A stretch of 64,000 nt of DNA from Sipunculus nudus (Eukaryota; Annelida; Sipuncula; Golfingiida; Sipunculidae). Below the pieces are notes generated by a model. That model ran no database searches. It saw only the letters and a list, made by a program, of their open reading frames with translations, and had not been told where the DNA came from. The stretch lies in NCBI GenBank assembly GCA_026874595.1, contig CM049312.1, positions 72,136,929 to 72,200,928 on the forward strand. The letters run 5' to 3'. The translations under genes and the position numbers were made by a program. Below, one piece after another: positions 40,801-47,099 of this stretch. Position 1 is the first letter of the stretch. Every line of letters starts with the position of its first letter.

Positions 40801-41148
40801 TGCAGCTTGATATATAGCAAGTTGATTTTTTATATATATGATCAATGAATTGACTTTTTACCCACAAAAAGCCCTGGGTAAACTCTCAATGGAGTAACCT
40901 GTAGAGCTACAGTAGCATACATACTGTAGTTACTCGTCAGGTAAAGTGATCTTACCTCGAAGTTTCTGACACATCTCTTTGTCCTGGTGAGAGTAGCTGA
41001 TCATGACATCTTTTGGAATGTGTATTGACTCTTGATGCTTGAGTTTACCAGCCCCAGTGTTAGCAGAGACAGGCCTTGAACTGGCAGGCTTCACAGTCAG
41101 CACTGAACCAGGCCTGCTTAGTCCTGTTGCTGCATTACCCATAATTCC
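8682..41148 (-). CDS. TIR-domain plus HEAT-repeat protein, nine exons, 476 residues
   Basis: Nine minus-strand exons join with matching phases into one open frame. The start is the ATG at 41142 (A at -3, G at +4) and the stop is at 8682. Residues 45-155 form a TIR domain: strand A (VMISYSHQDKE, 46-56), EGLERHGITVWVD (63-75), the YCQDE motif with Glu116 where NAD-cleaving TIRs carry their catalytic glutamate, then NKPIFPV (124-130) and a final RFDW. Residues 156-205 are acidic and charged, probably a linker. Residues about 245-300 contain a FWKANFG...IPWTQF block I do not recognise. From about 335 to 455 there are three or four HEAT repeats (VVEALIDLLSDKDNNVRAVA; RLVRESGCLALG; SSVREAAHLGLEQ). 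No transmembrane segment is visible; the MGNAATG start fits N-myristoylation. A cytosolic immune or NAD-related signalling role is inferred. It is not SARM1: the domain order is reversed and SAM domains are absent. Confidence 0.9.
9908..11373 (-). mobile_element. Helentron/Helitron2-like non-autonomous element with tandem array, copy 1
   Basis: Read on the minus strand, the 5' end (11373) is GTATCCGCCAAAA, itself part of a terminal hairpin closing at GCGGATAC. The 3' part repeats this sequence inverted (TTTTGGCGGATAC at 9952-9940), followed by the hairpin GTAGTCG-cttgt-CGACTAC and the terminus CTAG (9911-9908). T lies outside both ends. An internal inverted repeat beside a 3' hairpin with a CTRR terminus and T/T flanks is the layout described for Helentrons. 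Inside is a tandem array of about 280 bp (two half-units), with GGTGGCGCCACC at 10059, 10207, 10338, 10619, 10767, 10898 and 11047, a one-base variant at 10487, and a CGG-rich tract near 11310. No helicase frame is present. Confidence 0.75.
11374..12436. other. Intron 8 remainder, with shared repeat fragment
   Basis: No exon is seen. Bases 12239-12329 match 47750-47836 (CGAAAAT..CCCC..GAAA blocks ending ATATAAAG.CAACCACAGTA), so this is a dispersed repeat end. A TATAAAGG and a GATTGG box near 11895-11935 are probably chance. Confidence 0.5.
12437..12674 (-). CDS. TIR-HEAT exon 8 (two full HEAT repeats)
   Basis: Acceptor CTGTATTTTAG, donor TTTATG|GTTAGT, 238 bases, phase 1 to 2. Two clear HEAT units: VVEALIDLLSDKDNNVRAVA...LAKTG and VVKGLLKCLNDKDRLVRESG...ALGRLK, each with the Asp/Val/Arg signature between helices. 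The start of a third (EEAVPRLVALW) runs into exon 9. Confidence 0.95.
13305..13436 (-). CDS. TIR-HEAT exon 7 (entry to HEAT repeats)
   Basis: Acceptor TTTTCTTATAG, donor CTGG|GTTTGT (a weak but usable donor), 132 bases, phase 1 to 1. Encodes a Trp/acid-containing segment and then MDSSVRIEAIENLG, whose second-helix pattern matches a HEAT repeat. Confidence 0.87.
13568..13609. repeat. Hairpin ATGTCTCCCC / GGGGAGACAT
   Basis: Perfect 10-bp inverted arms separated by 22 bases in intron 6. A 5'-terminal palindrome of this shape, preceded by T, matches the start of the array-bearing elements elsewhere in the window. The element's other end was not found. Confidence 0.6.
13870..14012 (-). CDS. TIR-HEAT exon 6 (middle region)
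   Basis: Acceptor CTTTTTGTTTCAG, donor TTTAG|GTAAGC, 143 bases, phase 2 to 1. Encodes FVEVFTKVYGKAISLVFSEN and DREWIQSLLHRELEVGEDD, apparently helical. Continues the unnamed module begun in exon 5. Confidence 0.87.
14740..17186 (-). mobile_element. Helentron/Helitron2-like element with long tandem array, copy 2 (5' end lost)
   Basis: The 3' end matches copy 1: an inverted GTATCCGC near 14772, hairpin arms around TAGTCGACAAGTGACTA, and a degraded terminus (CTTG instead of CTAG). The array is larger, with about eight units of roughly 278 bp. Each carries AGGTGGCGCCACC or a GGTGGTGCCACC variant twice, with CTATGTGAGATCTATACACA and GAGATATGAG blocks between. The GTATCCGC/GCGGATAC 5' terminus of copies 1 and 3 is missing; the sequence runs into unrelated repeat at about 17187. 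Lies in intron 5. Confidence 0.72.
17187..17608. repeat. Unclassified repeat-like segment
   Basis: Contains pain-free non-coding DNA between two elements, with imperfect internal repetition (two blocks with TTCAACCTCCTGTAACTCAG-type and TTTCTGAGATTTT-type wording) and the inverted pair GTCTAGACA / TGTCTAGA near 17280-17300. I cannot assign it to a family. Confidence 0.4.
17609..18683 (+). mobile_element. Element with three ~302-bp tandem units
   Basis: Begins ACAAGGGACCTATGGGTCAC (imperfect palindrome) and GCGCTCAGCTG. Three units follow, marked by AGGTCAAGGTCACCCATCTTC at about 17886, 18187 and 18489, then a GGACGGACGGACGG tract and a 3' hairpin AGCCCATCAGCC-taag-GGCTGAGGGCT ending CTAA, with T outside. 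The plan (5' palindrome, array, 3' hairpin, CTRR) resembles rolling-circle elements. No coding capacity. Confidence 0.6.
18684..21270 (+). mobile_element. 2.6-kb dispersed repeat, copy 1
   Basis: Nearly collinear with 25072-27684. The right half contains two diverged ~680-bp tandem units (from about 19960 and 20640), each with CATTATGTTTGGGCCCA and TTAGGCAGTC. The 3' end has a GGACGGACGGAC tract, the hairpin TAGCTCAG...CTGAGCTA and CTAA. Its expected 5' terminus is displaced by the element at 17609-18683. No open frame looks like a transposase, so it is probably a non-autonomous rolling-circle or foldback-type element. Lies in intron 5. Confidence 0.75.
21320..21500 (-). CDS. TIR-HEAT exon 5 (middle region)
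   Basis: Acceptor CAAATTTTAG, donor ACTCA|GTAAGTATC, 181 bases, phase 1 to 2. Encodes a basic segment (HPQKKTAKILKKAAFP) and then DDDQIKDFWKANFGFTVS. I do not recognise a named domain. The conserved-looking FW...FG...PW pattern suggests a small folded module shared with exon 6. Confidence 0.87.
21663..21960. repeat. Repeat fragment beginning with GCCTCC-acaa-GGAGGC hairpin
   Basis: A terminal hairpin (near 21669) is followed by a CAAGGAAGAACCAATTGGATTTTGG-like stretch, seen in many invertebrate repeats (familiarity only). The 3' end is not identified. Confidence 0.4.
22373..22536 (-). CDS. TIR-HEAT exon 4 (TIR end and acidic linker)
   Basis: Acceptor TGACTTTTCAG, donor CCAA|GTGAGA, 164 bases, phase 2 to 1. 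Encodes KLQLARFDWNSF, the usual close of a TIR domain, then a Glu/Asp/Lys/Ser-rich stretch (EEDDFEEELEKLATEIKSV and beyond) that reads as a helix followed by a flexible linker. Confidence 0.9.
23377..23522 (-). CDS. TIR-HEAT exon 3 (TIR catalytic region)
   Basis: Acceptor ATTCTACAG, donor GGCAT|GTGAGC, 146 bases, phase 0 to 2. Encodes AFISLLSSHTIASKYCQDE and LALAYVSNKPIFPVG. The Glu of YCQDE aligns with the catalytic Glu of SARM1-type TIR NADases (family knowledge). NKPIFPV matches the TIR strand D/E signature. Confidence 0.93.
23523..25030. other. Intron 2 segment with degraded repeats
   Basis: No exon. Two diverged blocks (about 23600-23760 and 23765-23900) share CATTAAATATG.GTGGAATTT-type wording and end in an ACAGACAGATG tract, suggesting one more tandem-unit element. 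The rest is AT-rich DNA without recognisable features. Confidence 0.4.
25031..27684 (+). mobile_element. 2.6-kb dispersed repeat, copy 2 (complete)
   Basis: Starts ACAAGGGACCCATGGGTCAC, containing the perfect palindrome GACCCATGGGTC, then GCGCTCAGCTG. It continues collinear with copy 1, including both ~680-bp units, and ends with a GGACGGACGGAC tract, ACTTATAGTCAGCTGAGCTAA. GCTCAGCTG near the start is inverted near the end (CAGCTGAGC). Lies in intron 2, same orientation as copy 1, about 6.4 kb away. Divergence from copy 1 is modest, mostly point changes and small indels. Confidence 0.78.
28083..28186 (-). CDS. TIR-HEAT exon 2 (TIR strand B and BB loop)
   Basis: The acceptor is TTCTTTATTTAG and the donor AAAG|GTACT. 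The 104 bases continue phase 1 and end in phase 0. Encodes EGLERHGITVWVD followed by the BB-loop region VTGLKAGVDF and a helix SKIGAAIIDAK. The intron before it is 12.8 kb long and packed with repeats. Confidence 0.9.
29175..29665 (+). pseudogene. Dead CR1/L2-like LINE reverse transcriptase fragment
   Basis: Broken frames carry successive reverse-transcriptase landmarks of non-LTR elements: RPVSNL (with a stop just before it), LDEPM, YRSGYSTETALV, QDNILKGIDKQQT, ILVLLDLSQ, then a diverged GVPQGSV-type motif (CVPQGSV). Frame changes and stops interrupt it several times. The order and spacing match the palm region of CR1/L2-type elements. Lies in intron 1, antisense to the TIR-HEAT gene. Clearly inactive and 5'- and 3'-truncated. 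Confidence 0.8.
29949..30363. mobile_element. hAT-type MITE, 415 bp, 8-bp target duplication
   Basis: Ends are CAGTGGCGTCAAT and, inverted, CAGGGGCGTCAAT. The perfect 8-bp duplication AACTTAAG flanks it (29941-29948 and 30364-30371). 8-bp duplications with CAG-starting ends are typical of hAT elements (established knowledge). The interior is a G-rich segment, a long TA microsatellite and AT-rich DNA; no transposase. Confidence 0.85.
30059..30101. repeat. (TA)n microsatellite inside the hAT-type MITE
   Basis: About 21 TA units. Confidence 0.93.
30372..33222. other. Intron 1 segment, no recognised feature
   Basis: AT-rich non-coding DNA. Short open frames on both strands lack splice context or recognisable protein content. 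Confidence 0.5.
33231..34486. mobile_element. hAT-like element, 1256 bp, non-autonomous
   Basis: Starts CAGGGTTGG and ends CCAACCCTG, with the perfect 8-bp duplication CAAGACAA on both sides (33223-33230, 34487-34494). Both subterminal regions hold many copies, in both orientations, of GTTTTATCCAGTTTAATCC-like motifs, as expected for hAT transposase-binding clusters. The interior (about 33340-34360) has no frame I can recognise as transposase; the longest is about 100 codons on the minus strand and looks non-coding. Confidence 0.88.
34495..35858. other. Intron 1 segment with a (TA)n run
   Basis: No gene. A pure TA tract occupies 34861-34890. Otherwise AT-rich single-copy-looking DNA. Confidence 0.5.
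35861..35903. repeat. Compound (TA)n-(TC)n microsatellite
   Basis: Eleven TA units run directly into CTCCCTCTCTCT-type pyrimidine repeat. Confidence 0.92.
35957..36009. repeat. 13-bp inverted repeat
   Basis: GATTGTGATCTCA and its exact complement TGAGATCACAATC, 27 bases apart. The loop includes CACCTAGACAAATTTTAAA, which is related to the adjacent 62-bp tandem unit, so the two probably form one structure. Confidence 0.8.
36076..36290. repeat. 62-bp minisatellite, about 3.5 copies
   Basis: GAGTTTAAAATCTGTCT starts at 36076, 36138, 36200 and 36262, a strict 62-bp period. Within each unit a half-copy (CAAGTTTAAAATCCACCT) is visible. Confidence 0.92.
36291..37505. other. Intron 1 segment with a 19-G run
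   Basis: No gene found. A pure run of 19 G sits at 37317-37335, followed by CAGCGGGC. Remaining DNA is AT-rich. Confidence 0.5.
37506..38139 (+). mobile_element. 2.6-kb dispersed repeat, copy 3 (right-end fragment)
   Basis: Diverged match to the last ~650 bp of copies 1 and 2: CATGCTGTGAAAATTAAA, CATTATGTTTGGGCCCATAA, CTGGCATGTACATAGGAA, GGCAGTCCTGAAG in order, ending CCTGAGCTAA after a decayed GAC-rich tract. More divergent than copies 1 and 2, hence older. Lies in intron 1. Confidence 0.78.
39208..39544. mobile_element. PIF/Harbinger-like MITE, 337 bp
   Basis: Terminal inverted repeats begin GGCCAAAA and share GTTCTCAGGCAC about 25 bases in (complement GTGCCTGAGAAC on the right). The flanks are TAA on both sides (39205-39207 and 39545-39547). 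A 3-bp TAA/TTA duplication with GG-starting ends is the Harbinger signature. Both subterminal parts hold GCCCGCA-type motifs. The interior is AT-rich with no coding. Confidence 0.8.
39590..39960. promoter_or_regulatory. Locally CpG-rich patch in intron 1
   Basis: Roughly a dozen CpGs in about 300 bases, in a region otherwise poor in CpG, with GCCGCG and CCCCGCGCAGC blocks. Could be an internal promoter of the TIR-HEAT gene or an unrecognised repeat. A 66-codon minus-strand frame here has no support as a gene. Confidence 0.25.
40956..41148 (-). CDS. TIR-HEAT exon 1 of coding (start and TIR strand A)
   Basis: An acceptor (TTTTGCATTGCAG) precedes the exon and the donor is GAG|GTAAG at 40955. 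Six bases into the exon is ATGG in strong context, so an upstream untranslated exon is expected. It encodes a Ser/Pro-rich leader and then KDVMISYSHQDKEMCQKLR, a typical TIR beginning. Ends in phase 1. If the true start is further upstream, the frame stays open through the acceptor (GGA ATT ATG). Confidence 0.9.
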
Positions 41149-41260
41149 CTGCAATGCAAAAGAAAATATCTCTCTTCATTTTTAGGGAGAAAAATATATC
41201 ACATTTAATAATAGGAGTTGGTCTTAACATTTATTATATCAGGGGCAGAAAATAGTCTAA

Positions 41261-42550
41261 CTAGAATATGGGTAGTCGACAAACGATTACGTGTATCTGC
41301 CTAAATCAGAGTGGAACGGGTGAAGTGAGGCATGGATTGAGTGGAAAGGGGAAATAGAGTGAAGTGTTGCATATTAGCATGGATGTCTGCAGCCAAATGG
41401 TGTATGTAGGTTGCGCCACCTAACACAAAATCCAGAAAGCCGTCCAAGTTGTATACTTATGCAAAATTTGAGGCAGATAAGTCAAACCACAATATGTATA
41501 TGAGTGATTTAGCCCATGGCAGACAAACAGATGGACGCTGTGCACAAATGGTTAAAGGTGGCGCCACCAGTTTTGCGAATGATAAAGAGCTATGTGAGAA
41601 CTATACACATGCAAAACTTTGGCCCAATCGGTCAAACGGTTCCTGAGATATGAGCTTGGATGTCTGCAGCATAAACGTGAATGTAGGTGGCGCCACCTGT
41701 CACAAAATCAGAAAAGCTATCCAGGATGTATAGGCATGCCAAATTTCAGGAGAATTAGTCAAGTCACTGCAGAGATTTGAGTGATTTTAACCCAAGGCAG
41801 ACAAACAGATGGACACTGTGTAAACATGGTTGCAGGTGGCGCCACCATTTTTTGTGTATGTTATAATGCTCTCCAAGGGCTACATTTGTGCAAAAAAATT
41901 TTCCTGATCGGTCAAACGGTTTCCGAGATATGAGCTTGGATGTCTGCAGTGTAAACGTGAATATAGGTGGCGCCACCTGTCACAAAATCAGAAAAGCTAT
42001 CCAGGATGTATACGCATGCCAAATTTCAGGTGTATTAGTCAAGTCACTGCAGAGATATGAGTGATTTTAACCCAAGGCGGACGAACAAATGGACACTGTG
42101 CAAACATGGTTGCAGGTGGCGCCACCATTTTTTGTGTATGTTATAAAGCTCTCCAAGGGATACAATTGTGCAAAAAAATTTTCCTGATCCGTCAAACGGT
42201 TTCCGAGATATGTGGGTTTATGTGTGGAAACAGACGCACAAACGGACGCAGAGCGCAGAGGAAAGGTCAGAGGTCAAAACAAAATCGGGGCGCATCAGTT
42301 CACATGTGACCCGAACATAATCCCAGGTTTCGTAAAATTCCGCCCAGCAGTTACGGAGGAGTTCTCCGGACACCTACGCGGCGGCGGCGTGCAGCTGAAA
42401 ACATAGTAGTCCATCTCTGGACCCTTGTGTCCTATGTTAGACCTGATGGACGGACAAGTACGTGTCCGTCCATCAGGTCTAACATAGGACACAAGGGTCC
42501 AGAGATGGACTAAAAACATAGTATCCGCAAAACTCTGTTTTGTTGGATAC
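41261..42550 (-). mobile_element. Helentron/Helitron2-like element with tandem array, copy 3
   Basis: Same design and orientation as copy 1: CTAG at 41261-41264 with T outside on the minus strand, an inverted GTATC near 41292, and a 5' end at 42550 (GTATCCAACAAAACAG on the minus strand) with hairpin partner GCGGATAC. GGTGGCGCCACC sites recur near 41567, 41685, 41836, 41968 and 42116, alternating about 118-150 bp apart. A separate fold-back is inserted at 42407-42512. Just upstream of the first coding exon of the TIR-HEAT gene, probably in its first intron. Confidence 0.75.
42407..42512. mobile_element. Perfect 106-bp fold-back MITE nested in copy 3
   Basis: Two 50-bp arms are exact reverse complements (42407-42456 and 42463-42512) around the 6-base loop AGTACG. 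The ends read TAGTCCATCTCTGG / CCAGAGATGGACTA. A perfect 9-bp direct repeat, AAAACATAG, flanks it (42398-42406 and 42513-42521). Direct repeats of 8-10 bp fit hAT- or Mutator-type insertion. Zero mismatches imply a very recent insertion or ongoing homogenisation. Confidence 0.92.
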
Positions 42551-42820
42551 ATTTAATATTGAGTCCGGTTAAATCGGGCTGATAACAGAATTAAGAAACA
42601 GGACAGGAAAATATACCGCGTCAATCATAAAGTGACTGAATTACCTGTTAGGATGCAGTGTTATATCCTTTCTAAATGCCTGTCATGTATCTTATATGAA
42701 TGATAAATTAATGCTTTTTTCCTTTCTTCAATCCTTGTTGTTTTGATTTGCACACCTTGACATGACAGGTTGTTTTGCACTTAAGTTCCTGACTTAGCCG
42801 AATTCTGCTTACGTTAGAAG

Positions 42821-42885
42821 CGATTGGCTATACCTTCCCGGCACAACCAATCAAAATCCTGTATTGAGTTAGTTCAACCAATCAG
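42821..42885 (-). promoter_or_regulatory. Triple CCAAT-box cluster, candidate promoter
   Basis: Three NF-Y-type boxes occur in 60 bases: AGCCAATCG (minus strand, around 42823-42827), AACCAATCA (42847) and AACCAATCAG (42878). Lies 1.7 kb upstream of the first coding exon of the TIR-HEAT gene and about 260 bp from a candidate divergent exon, so it could serve either or both. CAG|GTAATT on the minus strand near 42642 is a possible donor for an untranslated first exon. Confidence 0.45.
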
Positions 42886-43138
42886 GGTGAAGTTTACATG
42901 TTCTTGACTGGTGGTTTTGTACAGGGTATATGGTATATTTTTTCGAATACATCTATGTGCTAGACCTGTCGTATTTTTCATTGTTGTCATCCAAATATTC
43001 TGCTAAATATTATTTTATTTTTTTTTAAATTTCAATTAAATGTAAATAAACAGAAAATTAAAAACAATATTCTCATTTAATTGTTCGCAACTAAATGTAA
43101 AATATGATCGAACAACCAGTACTCCCCATGCACAGAAA

Positions 43139-43262
43139 CGGAAGTAAACAATCTGTCACTGTAAGGGTACTTGGAAAAATTATGTGGACAGTGGAAAACT
43201 TCAGCATGAGTGTTTATTGGGAATTTCCTGACGTTTCGTGTTGTATTTCTTAGCATTTGCGG
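43139..43262 (+). other. Candidate first exon of a divergent plus-strand transcript
   Basis: An ETS-type CGGAAGT at 43139 precedes about 120 bases that end at a strong donor (GCGG|GTAAGTTA, 43263). The only ATG frame (43206) closes after 15 codons, so it would be untranslated. No downstream coding exon was found in the window; a gene could extend beyond 64000, or this may be a non-coding RNA. Confidence 0.3.
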
Positions 43263-44638
43263 GTAAGTTATTGTCTTCGTTGAACATACAACATTTCTCT
43301 TCTAAATTAAAACTAATGAACTTATTGTGAGTGTAATTGGAATGAATTGAAAGGCATAGTCAGATAGTACTTAGTAGTAGTACTATTACAAATAATCAGA
43401 TAATAGTCACTATTATGGTATAGTAACCTGAGCACACGTGAGCTTTTCAGTGGCGGTGGTAACTTAACTTATATACAAGTAACACTGACAGCTAGTGCGC
43501 TATTAGACGATCAAGAGCAATTTGAGTTCCAACTGCAGTAAACAGGTAATGTGCAGTAGTATGCAGGTATGTACCATATAATATAACTTTTCACTTTGTG
43601 ATGAATCAGATTTTAAATTGGTTTGTAGTGGTCTAATGAGAGTATTGTATAGAGAATTTGGCATGACTACAGAATAACTCGCACACCTCCCTGAAGCTTG
43701 GAACTTGTGAGATAAGAAAATGTTTTTATTTCTGACTGCTTGTAGATTGATTTTGCCCGGAACTTGTGAGATCAGAAAATGTTTTTATTTCTAACTGCTT
43801 GTAGATTGATTTTGCCACGTATTTTTATCTGAGGCTTTATTTTTTTTTTGGTGAAAACACTTGATTATTTGCTGGGACAGGTTCTTAAGGTTAAAATATC
43901 ACAGAATAAACAAAAATTATATTCAGTTTAAAACTTCAGGAAAGGTTACACTTGATCAGATGATTATATGCTTCTAGACATATATAACTCATCAAACTGA
44001 TATATATGGCAATATTACTTCATGCATGCATTCTCAGGTGCCAGGGTCTAACTTGTGCTGCCCCCTGTTGTTGAAGGTATAGATTAATCTTACTTTTCAT
44101 CAAACTTCTATGTCTGGGGAATATTAAATAATAAATATAGATATATAATAAGAAATAATTAAAGGTTCTGATTTGGCTCACTCTATAAGTGGCCTGTTAT
44201 GATATTCTCTCCATCCCAAATCATCTTTTATTTTATGGGTTTTACCTGAACCATGTATAAATAACTACCAAATAACGATTGATAAGGTATCACAATGCAC
44301 TCAAGCTTATTGTTACTGCAGAGCTGCCAAAACTTTTTTATATGCCCATCTTGAGGGTGGTTGTACACAATCTTCTGTGTCACTGAAATAACTTAAAGGT
44401 ATTTAATGGATTTTTATTAAGCTTATTATGAGGCAGCTAAATTTGTGAAATACTTGGTGAGGTCAAAGGTCATAGGCACCGTCTTGTAAAGCTAATTAGA
44501 AGTATCACACACTGTTTAATTTAAAAAGAGAGGGGCATCTGACATTGATATTGATATTTTAAAATATAAGTTTTACTTCTTTTTTCATTTTTAATATTTT
44601 ATATTCAGAGGCTGCACTGTCGTTATTCATGGTACTTG

Positions 44639-44697
<59 letters not shown>

Positions 44698-45146
44698 ATA
44701 TATAAAGATATATATTTTTAAGAGGAGTAAAGAAACTGTAAATTTCACAACTAATTGGCATATGCCAAGACATTACTGTTCATATAGGTTGGATAATTGC
44801 TTCTTAGATGAATTCATGCAGATCACCTGCTAATTTTTGTACCATGCTTATATTGGTTTAAGCCAGTTAAAAGCTGGGTTGGATAAAACATATATATATA
44901 TAATTATAGTTTTAATAAAACATTAGATTATAGTCTTTAATAGTGTCTTCAAAACTGGATATTCTAGAAAAATCTGTTGGTATAATTTAAAGGCTCGTTT
45001 GTAAAATGGTTGTAAAAGGGAGTCTTCTGGATCAGCTCCTTTCCACACCTCTGAGCTTGGTAGCTATAGAAACAAGAAGACACCGATTTTTAAGGATGGT
45101 GATGGTATAACCTTACTGCAGGTACCGCAGCCACCATCTCACACAA
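43263..45146. other. Non-coding stretch with a 59-bp duplication and (TA)n
   Basis: A tandem duplication with a 59-bp period (43701 and 43760: GAACTTGTGAGAT.AGAAAA) is nearly perfect. A TA tract fills 44642-44694. No exon is supported. Confidence 0.6.
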
Positions 45147-47099
45147 GGCTCTGCTGGTAGGGTGTCAGGCTCTGTGCTGGTAGGGTGTCAGGCTCTGTGC
45201 TGGTAGGGTGTCAGGCTGTGTGCTGGTAGGGTGTCAGGCTCTGTGCTGGTAGGGTGTCAGGCTCTGTGCTGGTAGGGTGTCAGACTCTGCTGGTAGGGTG
45301 TCAGGCTCTGTGCTGGTAGGGTGTCATGCTCTGTGCTGGTAGGGTGTCAGGCTCTGTGCTGGTAGGGTGTCAGGCTCTGTGCTGGTAGGATGTCATGCTC
45401 TGTGCTGGTAGGGTGTCAGGCTCCGTGCTGGTAGGGTGTCAGGCTCTGTGCTGGTAGGGTGTCAGGCTCTGTGCTGGTAGGGTGTCAGGCTCTGTGCTGG
45501 CAGGGTGTCAGGCTCTGTGCTGGTAGGGTGTCAGGCTCTGTGCTGGTAGGGTGTCAGGCTCTGTGCTGGTAGGGTGTCAGGCTCTGTGCTGGTAGGGTGT
45601 CAGGCTGTGTGCTGGCAGGGTGTCAGGCTGTGTGCTGGTAGGGTGTCAGGCTCTGTGCTGGTAGGGTGTCAGGCTCTGTGCTGGTAGGGTGTCAGGCTCT
45701 GTGCTGGTAGGGTGTCAGGCTCTGTGCTGGTAGGGTGTCAGGCTCTGTGCTGGCAGGGTGTCAGGCTCTGTGCTGGCAGGGTGTCAGGCTCTGTGCTGGC
45801 AGGGTGTCAGGCTCTGTGCTGGTAGGGTGTCAGGCTCTGTGCTGGTAGGGTGTCAGGCTCTGTGCTGGCAGGGTGTCAGGCTCTGTGCTGGCAGGGTGTC
45901 AGGCTCTGTGGTGGTAGGGTGTCAGGCTCTGTGCTGGTAGGGTGTCAGGCTCTGTGCTGGTAGGGTGTCAGGCTCTGTGCTGGTAGGGTGTCAGGCTCTG
46001 TGCTGGTAGGGTGTCAGGCCCTGTGCTGGTAGGGTGTCAGGCTCTGTGCTGGTAGGGTGTCAGGCTCTGTGCTGGTAGGGTGTCAGGCTCTGTGCTGGTA
46101 GGGTGTCAGGCTCTGTGCTGGTAGGGTGTCAGGCTCTGTGCTGGTAGGGTGTCAGGCTCTGTGCTGGTAGGGTGTCAGGCTCTGTGCTGGTAGGGTGTCA
46201 GGCTCTGTGCTAGTAGGGTGTCAGGCTCTGTGCTATTAGGGTGTCAGGCTCTGTGCTGGTAGGGTGTCAGGCTCCGTGCTGGTAGGGTGTCATGCTCCGT
46301 GCTGGTAGGGTGACAGGCTCCGTGCTGGTAGGGTGTCAGGCTCTGTGCTGGTAGGGTGTCAGACTCTGTGCTGGTAGGGTGTCAGGCTCTGTGCTGGTAG
46401 GGTGTCAGGCTCTGTGCTGGTAGGGTGCTAGGCTCTGTGCTGGTAGGGTGCTAGGCTCTGTGCTGGTAGGGTGTCAGGCTCTGTGCTATTAGGGTGTCAG
46501 GCTCTGTGCTGGTAGGGTGTCAGGCTCTGTGCTGGTAGGGTGTCAGGCTCTGTGCTGGTAGGGTGTCAGGCTCTGTGCTGGTAGGGTGTCAGGCTCTGTG
46601 CTGGTAGGGTGTCAGGCTCTGTGCTGGTAGGGTGTCAGGCTCTGTGCTGGTAGGGTGTCAGGCTCTGTGCTGGTAGGGTGTCAGGCCCTGTGCTGGTAGG
46701 GTGTCAGGCTCTGTGCTGGTAGGGTGTCAGGCTCTGTGCTATTAGGGTGTCAGGCTCTGTGCTGGTAGGGTGTCAGGCTCTGTGCTGGTAGGGTGTCAGG
46801 CTCTGTGCTATTAGGGTGTCAGGCTCTGTGCTGGCAGGGTCTCAGGCTCTGTGCTGGCAGGGTGTCAGGCTCTGTGCTGGTAGGGTGTCAGGCTCTGTGC
46901 TGGTAGGGTGTCAGGCTCTGTGCTGGTAGGGTGTCAGGCTCTGTGCTGGTAGGGTGTCAGGCTCTGTGCTGGTAGGGTGTCAGGCTCTGTGCTGGTAGGG
47001 TGTCAGGCTCTGTGCTGGTAGGGTGTCAGGCTCTGTGCTAGTAGGGTGTCAGGCTCTGAGCTGGTAGGGTGTCAGGCTCTGTGCTGGTAGGTTGTCAGG
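45147..47099. repeat. 23-bp minisatellite, about 85 copies
   Basis: Continuous array of CTGGTAGGGTGTCAGGCTCTGTG (period 23, unit written across 20 bases plus TGTG-type end) spanning 1.95 kb. Most units are identical. Recurrent variants (GGCAGG, GCTATTAGG, TGTCATG, CCGTG) recur in several places, showing homogenisation by unequal exchange. One unit is 3 bases short near 45285. The G-rich strand is plus. Because 23 is not a multiple of 3, an in-frame reading is an artefact of all frames being open. Confidence 0.97.

Noticed and set aside
8682-41148. Assigning SARM1 to the TIR gene
   Set aside because: SARM1 is ARM-SAM-SAM-TIR with the TIR at the C-terminus; here the TIR is N-terminal, SAM domains are absent and HEAT repeats follow.
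45758-45940. Open frame with a repetitive Cys/Val/Gly protein
   Set aside because: A 23-bp repeat read through all three frames. The period is not a multiple of three, and frames open or close with single variants.
45147-47099. CRISPR-like array
   Set aside because: Units are directly adjacent with no unique spacers, and the genome is eukaryotic. It is a minisatellite.
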